Below, piece after piece: positions 1 through 8,475 of a stretch of 64,000 bases of DNA (position 1 is the first letter of the stretch; the number at the start of each line of letters is the position of its first letter). The DNA is from JAPLDB01 sp038206355. Its GTDB lineage: Bacteria > Bacteroidota > Bacteroidia > AKYH767-A > 2013-40CM-41-45. The notes beneath the pieces are model-generated. The model was not told where the DNA came from, did not search any database, and saw only the letters and a program-made list of their open reading frames with translations. The stretch covers positions 62,001 through 126,000 of the forward strand of contig JBBRAY010000001.1 of NCBI GenBank assembly GCA_038206355.1, written 5' to 3'. The position numbers and the translations under genes were made by a program.

Positions 1-505
1 CTCCCTTCGGTGATAATGTTGCTTCTGCATCATACCCGGGAGAATTGGTCAATTGCTTTACAATGTTACCATGTAAATCAGCAACGAAAATTTCGAAACT
101 GTCATATATCGGCCACACATATTTATGATCAGCACGTGGAGCGGGCTTCGGCGGACATTCCTTTCCTACAAGATGCGTGGATGCATAAAGTATTGTAGTA
201 TCTCCCGGAAGAAAATAGGAGCACGTTGTCCTTCCTGTTCCTGTGCTTATTAAAACAGGAGAAAAATTATCCAGCGCCGAAGAAAAAATCTGATCACAAG
301 GCGCATTCCACTGCTCATTAGTTGCCTGGAAGGTGATGCTTTTGCTGTCGAAACTGAAATACGCTTCAGCATAATCTCCTTTTGTAGTCAGTTGCCGCAC
401 ATTCTTCAAATGTTTTTCCTGCGGGTAATGAATCGTATCAGTCTCCTGAGCATTAACAGAAAATGCAATCGCTGAGAAAAGGGCAAGTGTAAAATTTCGT
501 TTCAT
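1..505 (-). CDS. TolB-like PD40 beta-propeller exported protein (N-terminal part)
   Basis: The reading frame starts at the ATG at 505 and runs off the left edge, so only the first 168 or so residues are seen. Residues 1-20 form a clear signal peptide ending in Ala-Gln. The mature part contains blocks typical of TolB-type PD40 propeller repeats: a segment 'SPVLISTGTGRTTCSYF' near residue 82, then 'ILYASTH' and a cysteine-containing 'KECPPKP', and later 'EIFVADLHG' followed by 'QLTNSPGYDAEATLSP'. Proteins of this family act in the periplasm or at the cell surface, some fused to peptidases; the missing C-terminus would show which this is. A well-matched promoter lies just upstream (523-552). Family assignment is firm, exact function is not. 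Confidence 0.8.
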   Translation of the reverse strand, partial: MKRNFTLALFSAIAFSVNAQETDTIHYPQEKHLKNVRQLTTKGDYAEAYFSFDSKSITFQATNEQWNAPCDQIFSSALDNFSPVLISTGTGRTTCSYFLPGDTTILYASTHLVGKECPPKPAPRADHKYVWPIYDSFEIFVADLHGNIVKQLTNSPGYDAEATLSPKG

Positions 506-522
506 GTTTTTTTTTCGTTGCG

Positions 523-552
523 CAAAACTATAAAATCGTTCCCCGCATCAAA
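523..552 (-). promoter_or_regulatory. Bacteroidota-type promoter for the TolB-like gene
   Basis: On the minus strand the sequence reads TTTG (552-549), 18 bases, then TAGTTTTG (530-523). This matches the Bacteroidota sigma factor pattern TTTG-N19-TAnnTTTG closely. The ATG at 505 lies 17 bases after the -7 box, so the leader would be short. Pattern match only; no transcript data. Confidence 0.5.
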
Positions 553-657
553 ATTTACTGTGAATAGTTTTAATATAATAGAACATTTTCTGACAATGGC
601 CTGACATTACACCCTTCCCCTCATATTTGCATTTCACATTCTGCAAAATAAAATCTC

Positions 658-2196
<1,539 letters not shown>

Positions 2197-2216
2197 AATC
2201 AGAATTTAGTTGGAAC

Positions 2217-2257
2217 GCGTAACTCCGACGAGGTTTGGAACCTCGTCGGAGTTACGC
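2217..2257. repeat. Perfect 19-bp palindrome, REP-like or terminator hairpin
   Basis: The left arm GCGTAACTCCGACGAGGTT (2217-2235) and its exact reverse complement (2239-2257) are separated by three bases, TGG. No T-run follows, so it is not a textbook rho-independent terminator. A degenerate copy of the same core (AACCTCGTCGGAGTT) occurs at 4702-4716, which marks it as a dispersed extragenic repeat. Confidence 0.7.
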
Positions 2258-2333
2258 CAGTTTCAGTGTATCAGATAAGCAAATACAGATAAACGATAAA
2301 ATGAACCTCAGTCTTAGTACCTTCTAAAATCTT

Positions 2334-2885
2334 TCAAATAGTTTTTATCCATAAAATTGAATCCACAGTAAATGCTTCTATTCCATCAGACTTCGTAAAA
2401 TATAGTGTGCGTTCTGTGTCCTCGAATTTTATAACATCATAAAATTTTCTGCTTCTAAGAATTACAGAATCAAGCTGCAACCCTCCTCCATTTGATGATG
2501 AGTAATTAAAAAATGAAGAGCAGATATTCTGATTATGATCAAAAATTCCAGTGCTTAAATGAAAAATAAAATTATCAACAGTTTTGGCAATTGTAAAATT
2601 AAAATTCAATGGGCACGAATCAGAAGTAAAAACTGCCCCTGCATGTTCTTCAACAAAATTACAATTTGTATAAGTTGAATCTTTTTGGCTGGTTTTTACA
2701 AAAAATCTTTCGTTCAATAAAGAATCTTCATAAAATAATGAATCAGCTGAAGAAAATTGGAGCCATTTTTTTTCATCATCAGTCAAATAAGAATATATTT
2801 TTTCGCGGTCTTCACATGACGACTCTTTCTTTTTACATCCCCATAAGACAAAGAAAATTATAACAAAAAATAAAATTATCCTCAT
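2334..2885 (-). CDS. Hypothetical lipoprotein
   Basis: A 183-residue protein of unknown function. It begins with a hydrophobic signal (MRIILFFVIIFFVLW) and a lipobox ending at Cys17, followed by lysines (CKKKESS), as expected for a lipoprotein. Several further cysteines are present (for example 'TYTNCNF' and 'TSDSCPLNF'). No conserved domain was recognised. A 44-residue open frame upstream overlaps its start codon as ATGA. Codon use and AT-richness look like a strain-variable accessory gene. Confidence is for a real lipoprotein gene, not for a function. Confidence 0.65.
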   Translation of the reverse strand: MRIILFFVIIFFVLWGCKKKESSCEDREKIYSYLTDDEKKWLQFSSADSLFYEDSLLNERFFVKTSQKDSTYTNCNFVEEHAGAVFTSDSCPLNFNFTIAKTVDNFIFHLSTGIFDHNQNICSSFFNYSSSNGGGLQLDSVILRSRKFYDVIKFEDTERTLYFTKSDGIEAFTVDSILWIKTI

Positions 2886-3016
2886 AACTTTAATACTCTT
2901 TTCGATTCAATATGATCCTCAAAGATAAAAATAAGGTTATATAATCGCCGACTTTCAGGGAAGCTTACAAGGTGATGGAGCTTTTTAGCGGGCTTGTAAA
3001 CTTCCAGGCCTTTCAT
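2882..3016 (-). CDS. Possible small or truncated ORF coupled to the lipoprotein gene
   Basis: An ATG at 3016 opens a 44-codon frame that begins 'MKGLEVYKPAKKLHHL'. Its TGA overlaps the lipoprotein ATG (ATGA at 2885-2882). The opening residues faintly recall the start of the short 'four helix bundle' proteins common in Bacteroidota, but the frame is far too short for that family and may be a remnant. It could also be chance. Low confidence. Confidence 0.22.
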   Translation of the reverse strand: MKGLEVYKPAKKLHHLVSFPESRRLYNLIFIFEDHIESKRVLKL

Positions 3017-3057
3017 GATTACAAGAGCGGAATATCATGATGCAAGAATGTTATTTT

Positions 3058-3119
3058 TATGCCACCCAACAGGTGTCCAGCCCACCATCCCTCGCGGGCG
3101 ATCTGTCGGGTGGTGGGTT
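3058..3119. repeat. Structured extragenic repeat, copy A
   Basis: About 60 bases that are clearly related to 4188-4249. Both share CACCCAACAGGTGTCC exactly, then a GC-rich centre with CCTCGC and GGGCGA, then CTGTC. Internal inverted repeats are visible: CACC/GGTG in the shared part and CCCACCA (3081-3087) with TGGTGGG (3111-3117). The remaining part of the 2886-3351 interval shows nothing else I can name. Confidence 0.6.
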
Positions 3120-3351
3120 CACTGAAAAACAGCTGCATATTATTGAATTAACATTCGAAAATATTGTTCCGGAACGAGTTGATAAAACCTTAGTGTTTTT
3201 TCTCTGACAACTACCTCTGGAAGTGGCTGGGAAATTTAGCAGGTTGACTTAGGACAACAACTAGTACATTTGTTTTTAATAAGGATGTCGAAAAATTCCG
3301 AGCTCCTGACAGATAATTTTACAATGTATCTTATCGCCATAGGTTAGAATC

Positions 3352-3729
3352 TTATGATTTGTATTTCCCTGCTATTACCAAAAAACTAAAGGAGAGAATC
3401 AAAATAAGAATTACTCCAATATTTCCAAGGACCCCCGTATGTCTACTTTCTTCTCGAAATCTATTTTCGATGTCCACGTACTTTTTCTTTCTTAAAAATA
3501 GAAGCCATCCCATTCCAAAAAGTATAATCTCAAGCGATATTCCTGTAATTTTTGAATGAATAAAGTATGGAATTATTCCTAATTTTCTTAAAAAAGTACC
3601 TATTGCAAATACATTAAAGAATACAATAACTGTAAAAGCTATTGTTGAAAGAAAGGCAGCATAAGTCGAATCTTCGCCCTTTTTAAAAAGATGATAAATT
3701 CTGTAAAAAGAATAATCGATGATTTTCAT
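3352..3729 (-). CDS. Small three-helix membrane protein, possible immunity-type partner
   Basis: From the ATG at 3729 the protein is 125 residues and begins 'MKIIDYSFYRIYHLFKKGED'. Three hydrophobic segments follow (about 30-50, 65-85 and 105-122). I chose this ATG rather than one 60 bases upstream because the upstream residues look unlike a protein start and overlap another frame. That frame, at 3731, ends one base before this ATG (TGA-T-ATG), so the two were probably translated together. Small membrane proteins with this kind of opening often follow large Rhs-like genes in Bacteroidota; that is recalled context, not proof. Function unknown. Confidence 0.6.
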   Translation of the reverse strand: MKIIDYSFYRIYHLFKKGEDSTYAAFLSTIAFTVIVFFNVFAIGTFLRKLGIIPYFIHSKITGISLEIILFGMGWLLFLRKKKYVDIENRFREESRHTGVLGNIGVILILILSFSFLVIAGKYKS

Positions 3730-3730
3730 A

Positions 3731-3884
3731 TCAATGCCTTTCTCCACAATATTCGTAAAGGCAATTAAATCCTCCGGACTCATCGGCAACTGTTATACCT
3801 ATTGATACTAGTGTCCCGAGGCCGGGTATTGAAGCATTTAATAAATTTACAGAAATTGCCAAAGTAGTTACTGGAGATTTCAGA
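3731..3884 (-). pseudogene. 3' tail of a gene cut by the IS21 remnant
   Basis: An open frame enters from the IS end at about 3884 and encodes roughly 50 residues, with a Gly/Ala/Val-rich stretch 'ASIPGLGTLVSIGITVAD' followed by 'ESGGFNCLYEYCGERH' and a stop. It looks like the extreme C-terminus of a larger protein. The stop is coupled to the following membrane protein. The tail is reminiscent of the ends of Bacteroidota Rhs-type proteins, but I cannot confirm the family from 50 residues. Confidence 0.4.
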
Positions 3885-4187
3885 CAAACTGACCCCCTCG
3901 CTTCACTGCAAACTGACCCCCTATAGTTAACCACTGTTTTTGGTTTTTGAGATGAGCGATTATTTTTGATTTTAGTTTTGTAAATTTAAATTAATCTTTT
4001 GTAATATCAAGTTCTGTTTTTCCTTTACGTAATGAGGCGCCCTTGAGTTCGATCCGTTGCGCATCGTGAACGATCCGGTCCAGGATTGGATCAGCAACAG
4101 TTTTTTCTCCAATCACTTTATACCATTGTTTAACCGGAAGCTGCGAGGTAATAATGAGAGAACTTTTTCCGTGCCGGTCTTCAATCT
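3885..4187 (-). mobile_element. IS21-family remnant (one end plus istB tail)
   Basis: The element keeps about 300 bases. At one end are two direct copies of CAAACTGACCCCCT (3885-3898 and 3909-3922), spaced 24 bases, as in the multiple terminal repeats of IS21 elements. The adjoining frame is the C-terminus of IstB. The other end stops abruptly where a structured repeat begins (about 4188), so istA and most of istB are gone. It cannot move by itself. It separates the truncated gene at 3731-3884 from whatever lay upstream. Confidence 0.72.
3991..4185 (-). pseudogene. istB: Truncated istB (IS21 helper ATPase), C-terminal 64 residues
   Basis: The minus-strand frame reads 'IEDRHGKSSLIITSQLPV', then 'KQWYKVIGEKTVADPILDR' and 'IVHDAQRIELKGASLRK', ending at TAA 3993-3991. 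This is the highly conserved end of IstB, the AAA+ helper of IS21 transposition (sensor-type 'SQLP', then 'DPILDRIVH' and 'RIELKG'). The Walker A and B regions are missing. Recognition is direct from the family's conserved motifs. Confidence 0.85.
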
Positions 4188-4249
4188 TATGACACCCAAC
4201 AGGTGTCCGCCGCTCTCCACGCCTCGCCCGGGCGACCTGTCCCTTAGGT
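4188..4249. repeat. Structured extragenic repeat, copy B
   Basis: This is the second copy of the repeat at 3058-3119, in the same orientation. CACCCAACAGGTGTCC is identical, and the centre carries the palindrome GCCCGGGC within CCTCGCCCGGGCGACC. It abuts the broken end of istB, so it either inserted there or marks the deletion joint. The rest of the interval to 4773 holds the three short repeats listed separately and no gene I can support. Confidence 0.6.
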
Positions 4250-4292
4250 TTGCACCGACAAATTTATTATTATTTTCAAGCCAAGATTAACC

Positions 4293-4362
4293 ACATGGCG
4301 GAGGAGAATTATCGACCTGCCTAGATTAAAGATCTATCACCCGAATTAAACCTCCGCCATGT
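4293..4362. repeat. 70-bp element with 12-bp inverted ends
   Basis: ACATGGCGGAGG (4293-4304) and CCTCCGCCATGT (4351-4362) are exact reverse complements flanking 46 bases. It could be a small non-autonomous element or a hairpin. No target duplication is obvious. Confidence 0.45.
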
Positions 4363-4505
4363 TTGTTGAACAAGAACCAAATAGAATAATAGAGTTATGC
4401 TCTCATTAAGGGTGTTAGTTTACTTCGGCAATGGTTAATTGAGTTGATGGTTTAACTTTAAAAAAAAATCTCATGATGGATTACAAAGTTATGGTGGGCA
4501 TTGAT

Positions 4506-4531
4506 TGTCTCAGCCCCCAATAAGTTGGACA
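4506..4531. mobile_element. Solo IS3-type terminal inverted repeat
   Basis: A 26-base string starting TGTCTCAGCCCC and ending AAGTTGGACA resembles the terminal inverted repeats of IS3-family elements (typically TGT...GACCCC...AAGTTGGACA). No transposase frame and no matching partner end were found nearby, so it is at most a relic of an excised or degraded copy. Confidence 0.35.
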
Positions 4532-4682
4532 TTTTCTCGGATAAAATAGTGTTATTCTGAACGTGCATGCTACTTTTGGCATGTTGTAAATATAGTTTTT
4601 TGTTTTAGAATTTGTATTGAATAGAACCGGAAGAACAAACCACCTTTCAGGTAGCCAATCAAACTGTAGGATGTTATTTTGG

Positions 4683-4718
4683 TAACTCTAACCAAGTTTA
4701 GAACCTCGTCGGAGTTTT
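4683..4718. repeat. Degenerate copy of the 2217 palindrome
   Basis: GTAACTC, a diverged centre and AACCTCGTCGGAGTT (4702-4716) reproduce the right arm of the perfect palindrome at 2217-2257 exactly, while the left arm is eroded. It lies about 60 bases before the serine hydrolase gene. Confidence 0.5.
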
Positions 4719-4773
4719 ATCGCAACCTTTTTACGCTGGTTTTCGTCATAACTAATACCGGATAAAAATCAAC

Positions 4774-6594
4774 ATGAAAATAAAATTATCGTTCGCAATC
4801 ATGCTCTCCATTGCCGGATTGAGCACCCATGCACAAAACTTTAATCCGTTATTGGCTACCATGCTTCAGGACACACTGAACACTTATGTGTCCTCAATTC
4901 CAAATATTAAAGGTATGTCGGCAAGCGTGTATATTCCGGGGCAGGGAATATGGACTGGTGTTGCAGGGGTTTCTTATGCCGGACAACCAATAACTCCGGA
5001 AATGAAAATGGGTATTGCGAGCAACACAAAATTATTTGTTTCAACGATGATGCTGAAACTGGCAGAAGACAATATCATAAATCTTGATGATTCTCTCTTC
5101 ACATGGCTTCCGAATTTTCCAAACATTAATCCCAATATCACCATTCGTCAGTTACTCAATCATACAAGCGGCATCTCCGACCCTTTGTTTACCTCACCCT
5201 GGATGGACACCATTAACCTGAACCCAACAAGGGTATTTACGCCTGTTGAAGTTTTGAGTTGGTTAGGCTCTCCCCTATTTCCTGCGGGAACGAGTTACGG
5301 TTACTCCAACGTCAATTATATCCTCGCCGGAATGATTGCAAAAAATGCAACAGGTTTTCATATTTCAAAATTGATCCGCGACAGCATCCTTACTCCCCTT
5401 TTTCTGGATAGCATTTTTTATGATATTGAAGAACCTGCCGTTGGAATTGTGGCTCACCGCTGGTGGAATACAATTGATTACAATGATACTTCCCGCACAG
5501 GGCTTAATACAGCAGGCGGCTGTGCCGGTTCAATGTTTTCATCCTCGGCTGAAATGGTGCAATGGTACAGCGCGCTCTTTGACGGTCAAATAATAAATCA
5601 GTCGTCAATAAATGAACTCACGAACTTCCTTCCCACCGGCAACCCGAATTACCAGTACGGACTTGGCTTAAGCAGGGATCTGTTGCAGGGATATCAATAT
5701 TGGGGACATGGTGGTTCTACGTGGGGCTATCGCAGCAAAATGATTTATGATTCATGCCTGCATGTTGCAGTTTGCGGGTTAACCAATTCCTTTCCCTCGG
5801 GCATGGAAGCGGTTACCTTTTTACTTTATCGGGCAGTTAAGAATCATATTCCGGGCTGTAGCGATGCTCTTACCGGTATAACAACGGTATGTGAAGGATC
5901 CAACGGCATCACTTATTCCGTACCTCCCATCCCAAATGCATCTTCCTACAACTGGACTTTGCCATCAGGTGCGACCGGTACCAGTGTTACCAATACAATT
6001 ACTGTAGATTTTTCATCAGGGGCTTCTTCGGGAAATATTATAGTGCGCGGCATAAATATTTACGGAGAAGGTGGCTCTTCGTCTTTATGGGTTACCGTGA
6101 ATTCAGTACCCCCGGCTCCTGTTATATCGCAGTTTGGAAATACGCTTTCATCAGATGCCCTCTCCGGCAATCAATGGTACAATTCAATCGGTATCATCAA
6201 TGGCGCCAACAATATTACTTATGATATTCCTTCAAACGACAGTTACTACTGTATTGTGACGCTTCAAGGATGCAGCTCAGATTCCTCGAATGTGATAAAT
6301 GCAATTTATACAGGGCTTTCATCGCCAGAAAATATCGGCCGAATTGAGATTAATCCAAATCCTTTTTCCGACCAAACAACTTTGCGGTCAGAAAATGTTT
6401 TCCATCATGCAACGCTGTGGGTTTACAATTCATTTGGAAAGGTTGCGAAAGAAATAAAAAATGTTTCCGGGCAAGCGGTTACCATTCACCGTGACAATTT
6501 ACCTGACGGACTGTATTTTGTCCGGCTCACAGAAGAGAATAGAATTATCGCAGCAGACAAATTGCTGCTCGTCAACGGAGATAGGATTCATTAA
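4774..6594 (+). CDS. T9SS-sorted beta-lactamase/DD-peptidase-type serine hydrolase
   Basis: A 606-residue exported protein. A signal peptide covers residues 1-21 (ending THAQ). The class C beta-lactamase/DD-peptidase fold follows to about residue 365, with SxxK as 'SNTK' (Ser about 83), the Tyr motif in 'YGYSNVNY' (about 176) and 'HGGS' (about 311) in place of KTG. A PKD/Ig-like module with 'SSYNWTLPSGATGT' then leads to a C-terminal sorting domain (about 525-606) with 'INPNPFSDQTTL' and a final 'GLYFVRLTEEN'. T9SS cargo is moved across the outer membrane and usually anchored to the surface. It likely acts as an esterase, peptidase or D-amino-acid hydrolase; the substrate cannot be told. Confidence 0.9.
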   Translation: MKIKLSFAIMLSIAGLSTHAQNFNPLLATMLQDTLNTYVSSIPNIKGMSASVYIPGQGIWTGVAGVSYAGQPITPEMKMGIASNTKLFVSTMMLKLAEDNIINLDDSLFTWLPNFPNINPNITIRQLLNHTSGISDPLFTSPWMDTINLNPTRVFTPVEVLSWLGSPLFPAGTSYGYSNVNYILAGMIAKNATGFHISKLIRDSILTPLFLDSIFYDIEEPAVGIVAHRWWNTIDYNDTSRTGLNTAGGCAGSMFSSSAEMVQWYSALFDGQIINQSSINELTNFLPTGNPNYQYGLGLSRDLLQGYQYWGHGGSTWGYRSKMIYDSCLHVAVCGLTNSFPSGMEAVTFLLYRAVKNHIPGCSDALTGITTVCEGSNGITYSVPPIPNASSYNWTLPSGATGTSVTNTITVDFSSGASSGNIIVRGINIYGEGGSSSLWVTVNSVPPAPVISQFGNTLSSDALSGNQWYNSIGIINGANNITYDIPSNDSYYCIVTLQGCSSDSSNVINAIYTGLSSPENIGRIEINPNPFSDQTTLRSENVFHHATLWVYNSFGKVAKEIKNVSGQAVTIHRDNLPDGLYFVRLTEENRIIAADKLLLVNGDRIH

Positions 6595-6601
6595 TACCAA
6601 C

Positions 6602-6633
6602 CACCCTCCGTGTAGCAAATGAAAGGGAGGGTG
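6602..6633 (+). terminator. Terminator-like hairpin after the serine hydrolase
   Basis: CACCCTCC (6602-6609) pairs with GGAGGGTG (6626-6633), followed by TTAGTTAATT. The stem is 8 bp and GC-rich but the T-tract is weak. It sits 8 bases after the stop codon. Confidence 0.5.
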
Positions 6634-6726
6634 TTAGTTAATTCTCACCGTTGCCTTTAAGTTTTCAACTTTCCCCTTTCTCATTCTATTTCTGGACATA
6701 TTTGCGGTTCGCAAATCTACCAACCA

Positions 6727-7308
6727 ATGAGACGCATCTTCAACTACTTCCTCCAGGGATTACTTTTTGTAGTTCCCATCGCTGTTACCATTTATGTATT
6801 AATAAAATCCATTTTATGGATTGACAGCTTGCTGCCGTTTCAGATTCCTGTGAGAATTCCATGGCTGGACAAAGTTGAAATTCCCGGGCTCGGATTGCTG
6901 GTAATTTTTTCTGTGATTGCATTCGCGGGATTTCTGGGATCCACATACATCAGAAATCCTTTTTTCGTTTACCTCGAAAAGTGGATTGAAAAAGCGCCGC
7001 TCACCAAATTGATTTATACATCCGTGAAGGACCTCATCAATGCTTTTGTCGGCGAGAAAAAAAGTTTCAACCACCCGGTGATGGTGCTTGTTCAGAAAGA
7101 TTCACAACTCCACCGCATCGGTTTTATCACCAAAGAAAGCGTTGTTGAACTGGGAATGTCAGAAGGTATGGTGGCGGTATATTTGCCCTTCAGCTACGGC
7201 TTCAACGGGCAACTCGTGATTGTACCAAGGGAAAATGTAAAACCGATTGATTCATCCGGATCTGAGATGATGAAGTTTATCATCAGCGGCGGCGTAACTG
7301 AAATTTAG
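6727..7308 (+). CDS. DUF502 family inner-membrane protein
   Basis: A 193-residue protein with two transmembrane segments (about 10-31 and 54-77), the second reading 'LGLLVIFSVIAFAGFLGSTY'. The soluble C-terminal part carries the conserved DUF502 blocks 'PLTKLIYTSVKDLINAF', 'GFITKE', 'VAVYLPFSYGFNGQLVIVP' and 'MKFIISGGV'. The family is widespread and uncharacterised in bacteria; plant relatives (LIKE COV) are Golgi or plasma-membrane proteins that affect vascular patterning. The gene appears monocistronic. The sequence CATATTTG about 25 bases upstream may serve as the -7 element. Family assignment is firm. Confidence 0.9.
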   Translation: MRRIFNYFLQGLLFVVPIAVTIYVLIKSILWIDSLLPFQIPVRIPWLDKVEIPGLGLLVIFSVIAFAGFLGSTYIRNPFFVYLEKWIEKAPLTKLIYTSVKDLINAFVGEKKSFNHPVMVLVQKDSQLHRIGFITKESVVELGMSEGMVAVYLPFSYGFNGQLVIVPRENVKPIDSSGSEMMKFIISGGVTEI

Positions 7309-7338
7309 TTTAAAGAAGTATTCAAAATTTAATTTCCA

Positions 7339-7413
7339 GCCACTAACTTCACGGATACGCACAAATCTTTTCTCTAAATAAATTTATTAGTGATAATTCG
7401 TGTAATTCGTGGC
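7339..7413. repeat. 75-bp imperfect inverted extragenic repeat
   Basis: GCCACTAACTTCACGGAT at the left and the reverse of GCCACGAATTACACGAAT at the right are related imperfect inverted arms around an AT-rich centre. Sequences of the form 'ATTCGTGTAATTCGTGGC' recur in intergenic DNA of many Bacteroidota and other phyla. It separates the DUF502 and Kir genes. Confidence 0.55.
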
Positions 7414-7464
7414 AAGATATATTGCAGTTTACTGCATGTTCTCAATTGAAGCATTAATTGTATT

Positions 7465-8406
7465 ATGGCAATATTTAAAAACAGACCGGAAGATTTAAAA
7501 GAGTTTGGTTTCGGCACCAAGGTTTATGAATCGAACCAGCGGCTGGTTACCAAAGGCGGACGCAGCAATGTAAAGCGCCGCGGCCTTCCTTTTTTTGAAG
7601 AGCTGAGTTTTTTCCATTCACTCATTACCATGCCATGGTGGAAATTCAACATCCTCGTTGCCACTGCCTATTTATCACTGAATATTTTTTTTGCTCTTCT
7701 TTACTACTACATTGATATCGCCGACATCAACGGTATGATTGCCGCAAATAATTTCGAACGATTCATGGAGGCGTTCTTCTTCAGCACGCAATCCCTCACA
7801 ACAGTTGGTTACGGAAGGCTGAATCCCGTTGGGATAACTGACAGCACCATTGCCGCTTTTGAAAGTATGCTTGGCTTACTCGGATTTGCACTTGCAACAG
7901 GATTGTTGTACGGAAGATTTTCCAGGCCGGTAGCAAAAATGCTCTTCAGCGATGTGGCTCTTATTGCGCCTTACCGCGACATGCAAGGATTTATGGTGCG
8001 CCTGGCGAACAAAAGAAAAAATGACCTCATCGAAGTGGAAGCACAGATGATCTATTCATGGGTGGTGATTGAAAACGGAAAAGATATCCGCAAGTTTGAA
8101 ACACTAAATCTCGAAATAAAACGCATCAGCGTGCTATCAGCGACCTGGACTTTAGTTCATCCCATCGACGACAATAGTCCGATGAAGGATTTAACGGGTG
8201 TTGATTTTCAAACACACAATGCAGAAATCCTCGTCAATATCAAAGCTTTCGACGAATCCTTTTCTCAAACAATTTATACCCGCACCTCATATAAATATAC
8301 AGAGATTATTGCCGGTGCTAAATTCGTTCCTGCAATATCTCCACAACCTGACGGCTCAGTGCTGGTGGAGTTAGATAAGATTGGCGTCTATGAAAAAGTG
8401 AGCTGA
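7465..8406 (+). CDS. Inward-rectifier (KirBac-type) potassium channel
   Basis: A 313-residue Kir-family channel. The first helix spans about 52-77 ('FNILVATAYLSLNIFFALL'), the pore helix and filter are 'STQSLTTVGYGRL' (TVGYG about 113-117), and the second helix spans about 128-150. The C-terminal two-thirds form the cytoplasmic Ig-like Kir domain ('VWTLVHPIDDNSPMKDL' type segment near 230-245, here with 'ATWTLVHPID'). KirBac channels carry K+ across the inner membrane and are gated by lipids and ligands. Length matches the family. It appears to be a single gene with no partner. Assignment is firm. Confidence 0.94.
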   Translation: MAIFKNRPEDLKEFGFGTKVYESNQRLVTKGGRSNVKRRGLPFFEELSFFHSLITMPWWKFNILVATAYLSLNIFFALLYYYIDIADINGMIAANNFERFMEAFFFSTQSLTTVGYGRLNPVGITDSTIAAFESMLGLLGFALATGLLYGRFSRPVAKMLFSDVALIAPYRDMQGFMVRLANKRKNDLIEVEAQMIYSWVVIENGKDIRKFETLNLEIKRISVLSATWTLVHPIDDNSPMKDLTGVDFQTHNAEILVNIKAFDESFSQTIYTRTSYKYTEIIAGAKFVPAISPQPDGSVLVELDKIGVYEKVS

Positions 8407-8431
8407 ACATCGGCTGAATACTGAAATCTAT

Positions 8432-8439
8432 TATATTTG
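8432..8439 (+). promoter_or_regulatory. -7 box upstream of the six-PAS kinase
   Basis: TATATTTG matches TAnnTTTG exactly and lies 36 bases before the ATG at 8476. No good -33 TTTG is present. It supports choosing the ATG at 8476 rather than the TTG at 8437, which falls inside this box. Confidence 0.35.
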
Positions 8440-8475
8440 AATCGCTGTGAATGCCAAATATTAACCTCTGAAAAA

